A stretch of DNA of 6,342 bases. Origin: Pseudomonadota bacterium (GTDB lineage: Bacteria > Pseudomonadota > Gammaproteobacteria > Enterobacterales > Succinivibrionaceae). The translations under genes were made by a program, and so were the position numbers. The number at the start of each line of letters is the position of its first letter. Position 1 is the stretch's first letter. The notes below the pieces were generated by a model. The model was not told where the DNA came from. It did no database searches and saw only the letters and a program-made list of their open reading frames with translations. The stretch is from contig JAEWPL010000020.1 of NCBI GenBank assembly GCA_023460615.1, positions 1 to 6,342 of the forward strand. The letters run 5' to 3'. Below are positions 6,156-6,342 of the stretch, in pieces.

Positions 6156-6219
6156 TTAGCAAAATTAAGTAGTTAGCAAAAATTTATTACAATAATGTAC
6201 ACCTGCAATCTTTTGCTAA
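6156..6219. repeat. Three copies of TTAGCAAAA, two direct and one inverted
   Basis: TTAGCAAAA occurs at 6156-6164 and again at 6173-6181, offset by 17 bases, and its complement TTTTGCTAA lies at 6211-6219. The first copy also forms a small hairpin with the preceding TTTGCT (6150-6155). Directly repeated half-sites are what AraC-type dimers usually bind, though their usual offset is nearer 21 bases. Confidence 0.45.
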
Positions 6220-6342
6220 GTGATGTTTTATAAATTAGACAATATTAACCTAACAAAAAGTTTCATTACCTCAAAATTAACTATATGTTAAAATTAGCCC
6301 CACTTACTTGATGAATAAATTATTAACGTAGCAAATAAAAGA

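Larger units (their letters stand above)
5990..6342. other. Gene-free, AT-rich regulatory region upstream of araC-type gene
   Basis: These 353 bases hold no open frame longer than about 12 codons with a usable ribosome binding site, and no tRNA or other RNA gene that I recognise. They presumably contain the promoter of the regulator (leftward) and perhaps of a gene beyond the right edge (rightward). Several repeats are described separately: an inverted repeat at 6020-6044, an imperfect direct duplication at 6047-6129, a palindrome at 6106-6117 and TTAGCAAAA copies at 6156-6219. Confidence 0.7.

Noticed and set aside
6195..6233. 12-codon open frame starting ATG TAC ACC, possible leader peptide
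   Set aside because: There is no ribosome binding site, no regulatory codon run and no adjoining attenuator hairpin.
1..6342. Search for CRISPR, insertion sequence, phage, toxin-antitoxin, tRNA and rRNA
   Set aside because: No regularly spaced repeats, transposase or integrase fragments, small toxin-antitoxin pairs or structural RNA signatures were found.

Overview
The window looks like ordinary chromosomal DNA from an AT-rich gammaproteobacterium. The best-conserved proteins (PurM, SpeA, SpeB) are closest, as far as I can judge from memory, to the enterobacterial and Vibrio forms. A DUF2066 exported-protein gene divergent from purM is also a gammaproteobacterial arrangement. The low GC, the TTA/CTA-rich leucine codons and an anaerobe-like gene set would fit a host-associated lineage such as the Succinivibrionaceae. 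That placement is a guess and would need a protein search.

Layout: (1) 1-790, minus strand: the N-terminal 263 codons of an exported DUF2066 protein, running off the left edge. (2) 791-922: divergent intergenic region. (3) 923-1975, plus: purM, the fifth step of purine synthesis, closed by a strong intrinsic terminator at 1999-2022, so it is cut off from what follows and has no purN behind it. (4) 2023-2227: AT-rich leader with small inverted repeats and an A7T7 tract before speA. (5) 2228-4102 and 4102-5016, plus: speA and speB, overlapping by one base, which together convert arginine to agmatine and then to putrescine plus urea. (6) 5021-5053: a perfect 14-bp hairpin between convergent genes. 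(7) 5075-5989, minus: an AraC-family regulator with a cupin sensor domain and unknown ligand. (8) 5990-6342: 353 bases with no gene but several short repeats, including an imperfect ~38-nt direct duplication and an inverted repeat that covers the araC start codon.

The two metabolic blocks (purine synthesis and polyamine synthesis) are independent transcription units. The AraC-type gene is convergent with speAB, and nothing visible links it to polyamines. Its target may be the gene beyond the right edge, facing away across the repeat-rich region. I see no mobile element, phage, CRISPR, tRNA, rRNA or defence system. No new biological system is evident. The part least explained by known genes is the regulatory region at 5990-6342.
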